A DNA stretch of 64,000 nt from JBOFBH01 sp051657715 (GTDB taxonomy: Bacteria; Actinomycetota; Actinomycetes; Actinomycetales; Angustibacteraceae), in NCBI GenBank assembly GCA_051657715.1, contig JBOFLF010000064.1, positions 1 through 64,000 of the forward strand. The letters run 5' to 3'. Position numbers and translations under genes: made by a program. The notes under the pieces were generated by a model. That model did no database searches and was not told the origin of the DNA. It saw only the letters and a program-made list of their open reading frames with translations. Of the stretch, positions 1 through 7,591 are shown in pieces (within the stretch, counting starts at the first letter, position 1; each line of letters starts with the position of its first letter).

Positions 1-61
1 GAAGATGGACCGGGGGCTCGCGTCAAGGAGCTTGCGACAGCGAGCCGGAGCGTCCATCTTC
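1..61. repeat. Nested inverted repeat upstream of hyuA
   Basis: Bases 1-10 (GAAGATGGAC) are the exact reverse complement of 52-61. Inside them 15-21 (GGCTCGC) pairs with 40-46 (GCGAGCC), and inside that 24-27 (CAAG) pairs with 31-34 (CTTG). RNA from either strand would fold into one long interrupted hairpin ending 30 bases before the hyuA start. It may be a terminator of a gene left of the window, a 5' leader structure or a mobile-element end. There is no U-tract. The left boundary is cut by the window edge. Confidence 0.6.
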
Positions 62-90
62 CCGATCACCGCGGCACCAGGAGCGTGGAG

Positions 91-2310
91 GTGACCAATC
101 GCATCAGGATCGGCATCGACACCGGCGGCACCTTCACCGACGTCGTCGCCGTCGACGAGCACACCGGTGCGGTGCTCAGCACCAAGACGCCGTCCACCCC
201 GGACGATCCGGCCCGCGGTCTCCTGGCCGGGATCGACGCGATCCTGGACTTGCTCGGGCTCGACCTGACCGCGGTGACCGCGGTGTCGCACGGCACCACG
301 GTGGCCACCAACCGGCTGCTAGAAGGCCCCGCCCCCGGCCTGGGCCTGGTGACCACCGAGGGCTATCGGCACATCTTGGAGATCGCCCGGCAGGCCGTCC
401 CGGACGGATACGGCAACAGCTACTTCTGGGTCAAGCCGCCGCGGATCGTCCCGGCCGACCGGGTCCGGACGGTCCGTGGACGGCTGGCCGTGGACGGCAG
501 CGAGGTCCGGCCGTTCGACGAGGACGACGCGGTGGCCGCCGCCCGGTTCCTGCGGGATCGGGGGGTCACCGCGGTCGGGGTGTGCTTCCTGCACGCGTAC
601 GCGAACCCGGCGCACGAGCGGGCGATGCGGGACGTGCTGCGCCGCGAGCACCCGGACGCGGTGGTCAGCCTGTCCAGCGAGGTGTTGCGGGAGTACCGGG
701 AGTACGAGCGCACCGTCACCACGCTGGTGGACGCAGCGGTAAAGCCGGCGATCCGCGGCTACGTCCGGCAGATCGCCGACCAGCTCGCCGAGCGCACCGG
801 GGCCGCCGGCCGGGCCGGTCCGATCCCGTTCTCGGTCATGACGTCCGGTGGCGGGGTGCTGTCCGCGGCTCAGGTGGCGGAGCGTCCGATCACCACGGTG
901 CTGTCCGGCCCGGCGGCCGGCGCGCTCGGTGCGGCGGTGGTGGCCAGGGCCGCGGGTGTCGACCGGGTGCTGACCTGCGACGGCGGCGGCACCTCCACGG
1001 ACGTCGCCGTGGTGGTGGACGGTCGACCGGCGATCACCACCGAGGCCACGATCGGCGGCTATCCGGCGAAGATCCCGATGATCGACGTGGCCACCGTGGG
1101 CGCCGGCGGCGGGTCGGTGGCCTGGATCGCGGCGGACGGCGCGCTGCGGGTCGGCCCGCGGTCCGTCGGCGCGGCCCCCGGCCCGGCCTGCTACGGCCGG
1201 GGCGGCACCGAGCCCACCGTCACCGATGCGCACCTGGTGCTCGGTCGGATCCCGGCGCACCTGCTGGGGGGCCGGGTGCCGCTGGACGTGGCCGCGGCCC
1301 GGTCGGCGATCGGCGGGCTCGCTGAGCGCACCGGCCAGGACGAGATCGCCTGCGCACGTGGCGTCCTGGAGATCTCCGCCTGGAACCAGGCGAACGCCCT
1401 GCGCCGGATCTCGGTGCAGCGTGGGCTGGACGCGCGGGACTTCACCCTGGTCACGTTCGGCGGCTCCGGCTCGCTGCTGGCCTGCCGGCTGATCGACGTG
1501 CTCGGCGTCGCCGGGGTGCTGGTCCCCGCCGACCCAGGCAACCTGTCGGCGTTCGGGCTGCTGACCGTCGACGTGCGCACCGACACCGTCCGCACCCTGC
1601 CGACCCGGGGCCAGCGGGACGGTGTCGCGCTGGTGACCAGCGTGCGTGCCGGGTACGACGAGCTGCACGCCGAGACGGACGCCGCTCTGGAGCGCGAGGG
1701 TTTCGCTGCGCCGCAGCGGGTGCAGGAGCGGACCGCGGACCTGCGGTACAGCGGGCAGGCCAGCGAGGTGCGGGTGCCGGTGCCTGTCGGTGAGCTGGAC
1801 GACGCGGCGCTGGGCGAGGTGGTGCGCCGGTTCCACGCCGAGCACCGGGCGTTGTACGGGTACGACCTGGCCACCGATCCGCGTCAGCGCGTGGAGTGGG
1901 TGAACCTGCGGGTGACCGGGATCGGCCCGATCCGCACCCCCCGGTTGCCGGTCGCTCCCATCGGGTCCGGGGCGCGGGGCGCACGCACGGGTTCCCGGTT
2001 GGTCTGGTTCGACGACGACAGCGGTGGCGTCGGCGGCGGCACCTCACGGCAGGCCGAGGTGTACGACCGGGCACGACTGGGGGCCGGGGACGTGGTGGCC
2101 GGTCCCGCGGTCGTCGAGGAGTTCGGCTCCACGGTGCCGGTGCACCCCGGCTACCGGGCCGAGGTCGACCGACACCGCAACCTGCTGCTGACCCGCACCG
2201 CCGCCGACCCCCCGGACGCCGACCCCCCGGACGCCGACCCCCCGGACGCCGACCCCCCGGACGCCAGCACTCAGGCCGCCGCCGGCACCGACACCACCCG
2301 GGGGTCCTGA
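91..2310 (+). CDS. hyuA: Hydantoinase/oxoprolinase subunit A (HyuA family)
   Basis: ATP-binding subunit of the ATP-dependent hydantoinase/5-oxoprolinase/acetophenone carboxylase superfamily, which works with subunit B to open or carboxylate cyclic amides or ketones in the cytoplasm. Visible motifs are DTGGTFTD near the N-terminus (phosphate-binding loop of the actin-like ATPase fold), SHGTTVATN, CDGGGTSTDVAV and the APGPACYGRGG segment. GTG at 91 is preferred because AGGAG at 79-83 sits 7 nt upstream; GTG at 85 is the alternative. The protein is 739 residues, somewhat longer than typical HyuA (about 690), because of a C-terminal tail with four DPPDA repeats. It overlaps the next gene by one base (TGATG), so the two subunits are translationally coupled. 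The substrate cannot be read from sequence. Confidence 0.9.
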   Translation: MTNRIRIGIDTGGTFTDVVAVDEHTGAVLSTKTPSTPDDPARGLLAGIDAILDLLGLDLTAVTAVSHGTTVATNRLLEGPAPGLGLVTTEGYRHILEIARQAVPDGYGNSYFWVKPPRIVPADRVRTVRGRLAVDGSEVRPFDEDDAVAAARFLRDRGVTAVGVCFLHAYANPAHERAMRDVLRREHPDAVVSLSSEVLREYREYERTVTTLVDAAVKPAIRGYVRQIADQLAERTGAAGRAGPIPFSVMTSGGGVLSAAQVAERPITTVLSGPAAGALGAAVVARAAGVDRVLTCDGGGTSTDVAVVVDGRPAITTEATIGGYPAKIPMIDVATVGAGGGSVAWIAADGALRVGPRSVGAAPGPACYGRGGTEPTVTDAHLVLGRIPAHLLGGRVPLDVAAARSAIGGLAERTGQDEIACARGVLEISAWNQANALRRISVQRGLDARDFTLVTFGGSGSLLACRLIDVLGVAGVLVPADPGNLSAFGLLTVDVRTDTVRTLPTRGQRDGVALVTSVRAGYDELHAETDAALEREGFAAPQRVQERTADLRYSGQASEVRVPVPVGELDDAALGEVVRRFHAEHRALYGYDLATDPRQRVEWVNLRVTGIGPIRTPRLPVAPIGSGARGARTGSRLVWFDDDSGGVGGGTSRQAEVYDRARLGAGDVVAGPAVVEEFGSTVPVHPGYRAEVDRHRNLLLTRTAADPPDADPPDADPPDADPPDASTQAAAGTDTTRGS
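2206..2265 (+). repeat. 15-bp tandem repeat x4 in hyuA tail
   Basis: Four perfect copies of gaccccccggacgcc encode DPPDA four times near the C-terminus of the hydantoinase A subunit. The repeat keeps the reading frame and lies outside the conserved domain. Confidence 0.95.
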
Positions 2311-4265
2311 TGCGCCAGCACCCGTACGGCTACCGGCTGACCGACGTCCCGGTCGACGAAGTGGACCCAGTGCTGGTCGAGGTGGTGCGCGGCTTCCTGG
2401 CCAGCGTCGAGCAGGAGGTGGAGACGGCGATCGCCCGCACCGCGCGCTCACCGATGATCCGGGACGCGCACGACTTCCGTGCCGGCATCCACGACCGGCA
2501 CCTGCGCAAGCTGACCGGACGCTCGTACTCGGCGCTGGTGCACCCGGTGGCTCGGGACTTCCCGCCGGAGACGATGCGCCCCGGCGACGTGTTCTTCCAC
2601 AACGATGTCTACGAGTCCGAGGGCGGCATCGGCCACCTGCCGGACCTGTGCGTCACCGTCCCGGTTTTCGCGTCAATTATCGAACGTGCCGCACCACAAC
2701 AGAATTCGGCCGGTGGGCAGCACGTGGTGGCGTTCGTCCAGGCATTCGGCCACCACGACGACATCGGCGGCGCGGTACCTGGGTCGATGCCGTCGTCGGC
2801 CACCAGCGCCTTCGAGGAGGGGTTGATGGTCCCGCCGATCCGGTTGTGGGACCACGGGGTCCGTAACGAGGCGGCGCTGCGGATCATGACCCGCAACTCC
2901 CGGATGCCGGACTCGCTGGCCGCCGACCTGGACGCCGAGTGCAGCGCCTGCCTGATGGGCGCTCGGCGGCTCGGCGAGCTGTTCACCCGCTACGGGGTGC
3001 CGGCGGTGGAGGCGGCGTTCGACGCGATCCTGGACCGCACCACAGCCACCTACCGTCGCGAGGTGCTGTCCCGGATCCCGGTCGGCACCTACACCTGGGA
3101 GGACTACGCGGAGCACGACGGGGTCGAGGCGCCGAGACTGCACGCGCAGCGGATCACGTTGACCCGCACGGGGTCCGACGGGCCGTGGGGCGAGGACGGC
3201 GACCGGTTGGTGCTGGACTTCACCGGCACCGGTCCGCAGGCGCGCGGCCCGATCAACCACAGCGGTGACCGGGCCGACGGGGTGTTCCTGAAGAAGTGGC
3301 TGGCGCCGATCCTGCGGAACCTGGCCGACTCCCCGGAGCGGATGGCCGAGCTGGACGTCGACGAGGGCGTGGTCCCGTTGCTGGAGCTGCGGTTCCCGGA
3401 GCCCGGGACGCTGCTCACCCCGGTGTTCCCGGCCCCTACCAACGCCCGGACGTTCGTGATCCTGCGGCTGCTCGGGGTGCTGGCCGGGGTGGTCGCCAAG
3501 GCGGTGGACGGCGCGATGCCCGCGGACCAGGAGACGATCCGGTACACCGGCGTGTACGGCACGGACGCGGACGGCCTGCCGTACCTGATGCGCGAGGTCC
3601 TCGGTGGCGGCTCGGGCGGTCGTCCGCACGGCGACGGCGAGGACACCGTGCACGTCGTCCCGGACAGCCGGAACCTGCCTACCGAGTTCACCGAGGGTCG
3701 GTTCCCGCTGCGGGTGGAGGCGCTCGGCCTGGCCGTGGACTCCGGCGGCCCGGGCCTGCACCGCGGTGGGCTGGGCTATCAGAAGCACCTGCGGGTGCTC
3801 CGGGACGCGCACGTGATGTCGATCGCCGACCGGTCGGTGCTGTCCTGCTGGGGGCTGCGCGGCGGCCGGGCCGGCCGGCCGTTCTCGGTGACCGTCGACC
3901 CCGGCGGGCCGTGCGAGCGTGAGGTCGGCGCGCTGGCGGACGCTGAGCCGGTGCGCGCCGGCGAGGTGGTGCGGATCCGGACCACCGGTGGGGGTGGCTG
4001 GGGCGACCCGCTGCTGCGGCCGGTCGGGGTGGTGCTGCGAGACGTCCGCTGGGGGAAGGTCTCATTGGACGGCGCCCGCCGGGACTACGGCGTGGTCCTC
4101 GGCGGGACGGTCGACGACCCGGAGCCCGATCCCGTTGCCACGCAGGCGTTGCGAGCCGAACGCGGCGCGGCGCGGGCAGGTGCTCCACAGCCGTTCTTCG
4201 ATCGGGGTCCCGGATACCGCGCGTTGTCCGGCGGCCAGGAATCGGCCGACGTCGACTGGCTCTGA
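2310..4265 (+). CDS. hyuB: Hydantoinase/oxoprolinase subunit B (HyuB family)
   Basis: Catalytic partner of the upstream HyuA. HyuB-family signatures are visible: DVFFHNDVYESEGGIGHLPD, GHHDDIGGAVPGS, EGLMVPPIRLW, a DLDAECSACLMGARRL segment and FTGTGPQARGPINHSGD. The start is ATG 2310, which shares its A with the hyuA TGA. The open frame extends further upstream into hyuA but that part is a shadow. Length is 651 residues, at the long end for the family. The AB order and coupling are typical of hydantoinase, oxoprolinase and acetophenone carboxylase operons. Nearby carbamate kinase and ring-opening amidohydrolase genes favour a cyclic amide or imide substrate, but this is inference. Confidence 0.9.
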   Translation: MRQHPYGYRLTDVPVDEVDPVLVEVVRGFLASVEQEVETAIARTARSPMIRDAHDFRAGIHDRHLRKLTGRSYSALVHPVARDFPPETMRPGDVFFHNDVYESEGGIGHLPDLCVTVPVFASIIERAAPQQNSAGGQHVVAFVQAFGHHDDIGGAVPGSMPSSATSAFEEGLMVPPIRLWDHGVRNEAALRIMTRNSRMPDSLAADLDAECSACLMGARRLGELFTRYGVPAVEAAFDAILDRTTATYRREVLSRIPVGTYTWEDYAEHDGVEAPRLHAQRITLTRTGSDGPWGEDGDRLVLDFTGTGPQARGPINHSGDRADGVFLKKWLAPILRNLADSPERMAELDVDEGVVPLLELRFPEPGTLLTPVFPAPTNARTFVILRLLGVLAGVVAKAVDGAMPADQETIRYTGVYGTDADGLPYLMREVLGGGSGGRPHGDGEDTVHVVPDSRNLPTEFTEGRFPLRVEALGLAVDSGGPGLHRGGLGYQKHLRVLRDAHVMSIADRSVLSCWGLRGGRAGRPFSVTVDPGGPCEREVGALADAEPVRAGEVVRIRTTGGGGWGDPLLRPVGVVLRDVRWGKVSLDGARRDYGVVLGGTVDDPEPDPVATQALRAERGAARAGAPQPFFDRGPGYRALSGGQESADVDWL

Positions 4266-4331
4266 CGGTCTGGCAGCAGCTCATACCGTGCTCCCCGCGC
4301 CCAAGTGTCAGAAGGCATCCGACGCGCGCAC

Positions 4332-4337
4332 TAGGCT
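4332..4337 (+). promoter_or_regulatory. -10 element (TAGGCT), leaderless start of the 4344 gene
   Basis: TAGGCT followed by six bases and then ATG 4344, which predicts a transcript starting at or next to the start codon. Confidence 0.6.
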
Positions 4338-4343
4338 GCCGGC

Positions 4344-4922
4344 ATGTCCATGGCGCACACGGACGCGGTGTTCTTCGAGGACTCCGACGCGTTCGAGGCG
4401 TGGCTCGCGGAGCATGGTGGCGACGCCTCGCACGTCTGGGTCCGGATGGCCAAGAAGCACACTCAGATCGCGTCCTTGAACTGGACCAGGGCCGTGGACG
4501 TGGCGCTCTGCTTCGGCTGGATCGACGGCATCTCGCGGCGCCTGGACGAGGACTGGTTCGTCCAGCGGTTCACCCCGCGGCGCCGCGGCAGCCTGTGGTC
4601 GAAGATCAACCGGGAGCGGGTCGAGCGGCTCATCGACGAGGGCCGGATGCGTCCGGCCGGTCTGGCCGAGGTCGAGCGGGCCACGGCGGATGGTCGCTGG
4701 CAGGCGGCCTACGACGGCCCGGCGAGCGCCGTCGTCCCCGACGACCTCGCCGCCGCGCTCGCGGATCGTGACCTGACTGACGTCTTCGTAGCGCTGGACT
4801 CGAGCAACCGGTACGCCATCCTGCACCGGGTCCAGACCGCTAAGCGGCCCGAGACGCGAGCACGCCGCATCGCCCAGCTGACCGACGATCTGGCCGCCGG
4901 CCGGACTCCATACCCGAGGTGA
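4344..4922 (+). CDS. YdeI/OmpD-associated family protein
   Basis: A 192-residue cytoplasmic protein of the YdeI/OmdA family, a widespread group with little biochemical characterisation; some annotations call it bacteriocin-protection related. Recognisable segments are EAWLAEHGG, HVWVRMAKKH, the FGWIDG core and FTPRRRGSLWSKINRERVERL, followed by the usual C-terminal basic helix (TAKRPETRARRIAQL). The ATG start lies 6 nt after a TAGGCT -10 hexamer, so it is probably transcribed alone and leaderless. It is separated from hyuB by 78 bases. The family is clear but the function is not. Confidence 0.85.
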   Translation: MSMAHTDAVFFEDSDAFEAWLAEHGGDASHVWVRMAKKHTQIASLNWTRAVDVALCFGWIDGISRRLDEDWFVQRFTPRRRGSLWSKINRERVERLIDEGRMRPAGLAEVERATADGRWQAAYDGPASAVVPDDLAAALADRDLTDVFVALDSSNRYAILHRVQTAKRPETRARRIAQLTDDLAAGRTPYPR

Positions 4923-5324
4923 CGAAGGCGCCGCTGACGCGACCGGGGTGCCCTATCAGCCCCGCTGTCTGAGCTGCGCTACAGCGGTTGGCTCAGCGCC
5001 GGAGAGCTGGTGTCCTCAGGACATGCGTTCGGCGCCCGGTGGTCCCTTTCTTGGTGTTGTGAGCGAATGCCGTTGGATGAAGCCGTCAATACATGTTGAC
5101 GACACTGGCGGCACCTGGCACCTGGCACCTGGCACCTGGCACCTGGCACCTGGCAGCTCGCCGGCTGGCTCGTGCGCCACCTTGACGGCCTGCGAAGCCT
5201 GCCCGATGCCCACGACAGCAACGGCAGGCCGCTGCATCGGATGCTGGACGTCACCGGGTGGATCAACCCCTCGTGACAGCTCAAGCTCACTGCGGCTCAC
5301 AGTTACCATCTCCTGACCCCCGTA
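4923..5324. other. Gene-poor stretch with no supported CDS
   Basis: About 400 bases between the YdeI-like gene and an IS remnant. It contains a heptamer tandem repeat but no open frame with recognisable homology. A frame without a start codon at about 5100-5276 reads through the repeat into a protein-like tail ending DVTGWINPS. This could be a fragment of a destroyed gene, but I cannot assign it. The stretch probably belongs to the decayed mobile region that continues to about 7.9 kb. Confidence 0.5.
5111..5152. repeat. 7-bp tandem repeat x6 (gcacctg)
   Basis: Six perfect back-to-back copies of gcacctg in non-coding sequence. Seven is not a multiple of three, so it is not a coding expansion. 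It is a good candidate for strain-level copy-number variation. Confidence 0.95.
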
Positions 5325-5679
5325 GTGCCTCACGTCAAGGTGCTCGCGAAGCCGTGCTGTGCCGTAACTGGGAATGTCCGCGAGACGAGGCCTGGTCGGG
5401 GTGCTTTGGGCTTGTCGATTTGGATGCCGGCTCGGATGTCGGGTGGGGCGCTGGGAGTGTTGGTGAGGTAGAGCTGTTTGGTTTTGTCTTTGGCCAGTTT
5501 CAGCAGCACGATTTGGGGGTCGGCGATTTCGCGGTCGAGGACCCGGCCCCTGTCCTTCTTCGAGGCCCTCGCGTACGCCCTGGCGTACTTGCTGGTGATC
5601 GCTGCGCGTGATGTCATTGAAAGCCCACTCCCATACCTGGCGAGCGTCACAGTTTCGCGGGCACTCCTACGTGAGGCAC
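5325..5679. mobile_element. Internally deleted insertion sequence remnant
   Basis: GTGCCTCACGT at 5325-5335 and ACGTGAGGCAC at 5669-5679 are perfect 11-bp inverted repeats enclosing about 355 bp. Between them, on the minus strand, lies a short open frame whose N-terminus looks like an integrase-type transposase but is far too short. Just inside and outside the right-hand repeat, tttcgcgggca occurs twice (5653-5663 and 5688-5698), as expected for repeated transposase-binding sites at an IS end. The picture fits a MITE-like deletion derivative. Exact ends and target duplication were not identified. Confidence 0.55.
5330..5617 (-). pseudogene. Transposase fragment (internal deletion)
   Basis: The minus-strand frame starting at ATG 5617 reads MTSRAAITSKYARAYARASK and continues KDRGRVLD. 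I associate this N-terminus with integrase/transposase proteins of high-GC Gram-positives. After about 28 residues the resemblance ends and only about 67 unrelated or distal residues follow to a stop inside the left inverted repeat. The catalytic DDE core is absent, so it cannot be active. The family assignment is from memory of the N-terminal motif and is tentative. Confidence 0.5.
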
Positions 5680-5791
5680 CGAGCGTGTTTCGCGGGCAGT
5701 TTCCACGAAGCTCGTCGACCCCTTGTGCTCGCCGCCGCGACAGGGCTAGCCTGCCGTCCACTGGGACGAATGGCACAGAAAGGCAGGAAAT

Positions 5792-6461
5792 GTGATCAGA
5801 AAATCGCAGATGGGTAAGCGCGCACTGGTGGCAGGTGTGGCATTAGCGGGCATTCTCATGATGCCGACTGATGCGCCGCCCGGCAGGAACAGGCGACCCG
5901 GCCAGCCAAAGATTTAGTCGCCATGCTTGACAAAAACGCCAAAACGTTCGACCACTCACCGCTGACGAGAAGCGGCGAGTGGTCGAATACCTCACGCCCG
6001 CAAAATACGAAATCCAGTCGAGCATAAACGGCTTCAACACCGCCCATATGACCGACAAGCAGCTAGCCCGAATGGCCTTGGGTCACACCACGCACGGCGG
6101 CGAGGTGTCGTACCTGGCTAAATCCCTGGCGGGAACCTGGCTTTTCCGATTCACATTGTCGTACACCTGGTACGGAACGGACGACGGGTTCGATCTCCCG
6201 AAATCCACGCGTATTAACTGGACGTCAGGTCTGACATATACGCCCGGGTGGAGCTACGAGCGCACCGTGAAGCGACATCACGCCATCGCTACCGGCTATT
6301 ATGGCGGCGGCGTTTATGGCCCAGTGGCTCGCATGTGGGCGCAGGGTGAATTTAAATTGGGGTTCCCTTGGACCATTCAGAGTTCCTATCCATGCCTGCG
6401 AGCGAATGGCCTGAACCGTGGCCATAGGCGCTTTGACGGCGAATGCAGCGATTATGACTGA
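5792..6461 (+). pseudogene. Frameshifted secreted-protein gene of unknown family
   Basis: GTG 5792 (or ATG 5810) opens a signal-peptide-like stretch (KRALVAGVALAGILMM) that runs out of frame after about 5880. The continuation AKDLVAMLDKNAKTFDHSPL is in a second frame. From about 5960 a third frame reads LTADEKRRVVEYLTPAKYEI and runs to the stop at 6461, ending FDGECSDYD. Joining the three frames gives one plausible exported protein of about 220 residues with a Tyr/Gly-rich C-terminal half. Two single-base lesions (or assembly errors) are therefore implied. AAA, TTA and AAT codons are common, unlike the neighbours, which points to transfer. I do not recognise the family. Confidence 0.5.
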
Positions 6462-6471
6462 TGAGCACTCA

Positions 6472-6515
6472 GTGACCCCTAACGGCGCGTGGTGGCACGC
6501 GCCGTTAGGGGTCAC
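6472..6515 (+). promoter_or_regulatory. Perfect 18-bp hairpin enclosing a Shine-Dalgarno
   Basis: GTGACCCCTAACGGCGCG (6472-6489) is the exact reverse complement of 6498-6515, with an 8-nt loop. The 3' arm contains AGGGG (6507-6511), 5 nt before ATG 6517, so folding would hide the ribosome site of the small membrane protein. It could equally be the terminator of the upstream secreted-protein gene; there is no U-run. Confidence 0.65.
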
Positions 6516-6516
6516 C

Positions 6517-6711
6517 ATGATCTTGAGTGTCACCGGTGGCCCGTTGGTGACACTCGCAGTCTGCGGCGTCGCACTCCTGCTGGTCCGCCGCGACCGCCCA
6601 GCGCTCCGGTCGGCGCTCGCGATCTCTGCGGCGCTAGGGTGCCTGTGGGTCGTGGTGCTCACCCTCCTCACGCCCGCCCGCGTGGTCATCGAGGAGATGG
6701 CGAGGCATTGA
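6517..6711 (+). CDS. Small membrane protein, two predicted TM helices
   Basis: A 64-residue protein beginning MILSVTGGPLVTLAVCGVAL with a first hydrophobic helix (about residues 4-20), a basic loop RRDRPALR, a second helix (about 29-46, LAISAALGCLWVVVLTLL) and a short tail. The start at ATG 6517 has AGGGG 5 nt upstream. The frame is open further upstream, but that part translates the hairpin and is not credible. The family is unknown. Size, hydrophobicity and location in a mobile region are compatible with a phage-, toxin- or immunity-type small protein, but nothing specific supports any of these. Confidence 0.5.
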   Translation: MILSVTGGPLVTLAVCGVALLLVRRDRPALRSALAISAALGCLWVVVLTLLTPARVVIEEMARH

Positions 6712-6752
6712 TCCCCCTGTGGATAGCCAGCGTCCCCACGCCGGGAATCGGC

Positions 6753-6758
6753 TAACGT
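6753..6758 (+). promoter_or_regulatory. -10 element (TAACGT) before a GTG start at 6766
   Basis: TAACGT lies 7 nt upstream of GTG 6766, the typical leaderless arrangement in this window. The frame that starts there hits TGA after four codons. Confidence 0.5.
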
Positions 6759-6765
6759 CGCGTGG

Positions 6766-7323
6766 GTGACGTTGGTTTGACCGGCCACGCGCTGGGTGCA
6801 GCTGCACGAGCACATCCCTCGCGGGTCCGCACCCCCGGATGAGCTGCGGCCACCGTCGCGCACCCTGCCCGCCCCGGTCGACCTGCACGTGCTCGACCTG
6901 ATCGCCGACATCACCCGCGCCCCGACGCCTGGCGGCGCGGGTGCGCGGCAGCTCTGGGTGCTGGCCCGCCCCGACGCAAGCCCACGCCCGGCCGCACGGG
7001 CGGTCTCGCGATCAACCCCCGCACGCCAGCGGATCTGCGGTGGTCCGCCGTTGCTCTGCCCGAGCTGCGCGCCCGTGCCCGGTGAGCGGATCGAGGGGGA
7101 CGCGGCGCGGTGGTTGCGTCGCTGCGAGCTGACGTTGGGCCTGGTGGCCCGCAGCCACCACCTCGAGCAGGCGTGCCCGCACTGTGCCGCACCGTCACTG
7201 GTGGCGTCGATCGAACGGTGGGTCATCCGCTGCGCCAACCCGGGCTGCCGCGACCCGGAGGGCCGGCCGCACGACTGGCCAGTCACGGCACCGGTGCTGA
7301 GGCATGTCGTGGGTGCAGCATGA
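6766..7323 (+). pseudogene. Phage/plasmid-type zinc-ribbon protein with early stop
   Basis: From GTG 6766 the frame reads MTLV, stop (TGA 6778-6780), then PATRWVQLHEHIPRG and onward to 7323. Without the stop it would be a 185-residue protein; translation could restart at GTG 6796 (175 residues). The C-terminal half has two Cys-x2-Cys pairs (CPSC, CPHC) and a further CANPGC, forming a zinc-ribbon, followed by DPEGRPHDW. I associate this layout with small proteins of actinobacterial phages and integrative plasmids. No catalytic motif is visible. It is either inactivated by the nonsense codon or N-terminally truncated. Confidence 0.5.
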
Positions 7324-7455
7324 CCCGCGTGCCGCAATGGTGGCGGGCGGAGTCCGTGACACATGGCCAACGTTGACCTTGATGTGGCCGCGCACGCTGT
7401 GGACGGCCAGCTCATACGATCGACACCACTGACGCGCTTACCAGGCCGACGACCC

Positions 7456-7460
7456 GGAGG
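7456..7460 (+). promoter_or_regulatory. Strong Shine-Dalgarno (GGAGG) of micro-ORF
   Basis: GGAGG lies 5 nt before ATG 7466 and is one of the best ribosome sites in the accessory region. A TACGAT -10-like hexamer lies at 7413-7418. Together they support the otherwise invisible 41-residue ORF. Confidence 0.6.
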
Positions 7461-7465
7461 TCACG

Positions 7466-7591
7466 ATGCCCATCGGCCCGTCGCGGGCCGCGCGCCCGTT
7501 GGAGGTCGCGGTCGTGGTGGACGAAGCCGGCGCAGCCGTCATCCACGCGATGCCGGCGCGTCGCACGTTCCTCGTCGGGTGGTGGCACTGA
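7466..7591 (+). CDS. 41-residue micro-ORF coupled to HTH gene
   Basis: ATG 7466 to TGA 7591 encodes MPIGPSRAARPLEVAVVVDE followed by AGAAVIHAMPARRTFLVGWWH. It has an optimal GGAGG ribosome site, and its stop overlaps the start of the next gene (TGATG at 7589-7593), so the two are translationally coupled. There is no signal peptide, TM helix or recognised domain. In integrative elements, small coupled proteins like this often precede DNA-binding regulators, but the function here is unknown. Confidence 0.5.
   Translation: MPIGPSRAARPLEVAVVVDEAGAAVIHAMPARRTFLVGWWH

Noticed and set aside
319..1845. 508-codon minus-strand frame inside hyuA
   Set aside because: Antisense shadow of HyuA with low-complexity translation.
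4948..5316. 122-codon ORF over the heptamer repeat
   Set aside because: Translation is dominated by the repeat (WHLAPGT) and low-complexity sequence, with no ribosome site or homology.
5870..5985. Programmed ribosomal frameshifting to join the secreted-protein frames
   Set aside because: Two shifts would be needed within about 80 bases, and no slippery heptamer with a downstream structure is visible. Mutation or sequencing error is simpler.
6778..6780. TGA as selenocysteine in the zinc-ribbon gene
   Set aside because: No SECIS-like stem follows and the position is not in a redox motif. A nonsense mutation or a downstream start explains it better.
7363..7590. Extended N-terminus of the small HTH protein
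   Set aside because: The 76 extra residues (GRRPGGHDAHRPVAGRAPVG and similar) are out-of-frame with the micro-ORF, which has the strong ribosome site. ATG 7591 is the coupled start.
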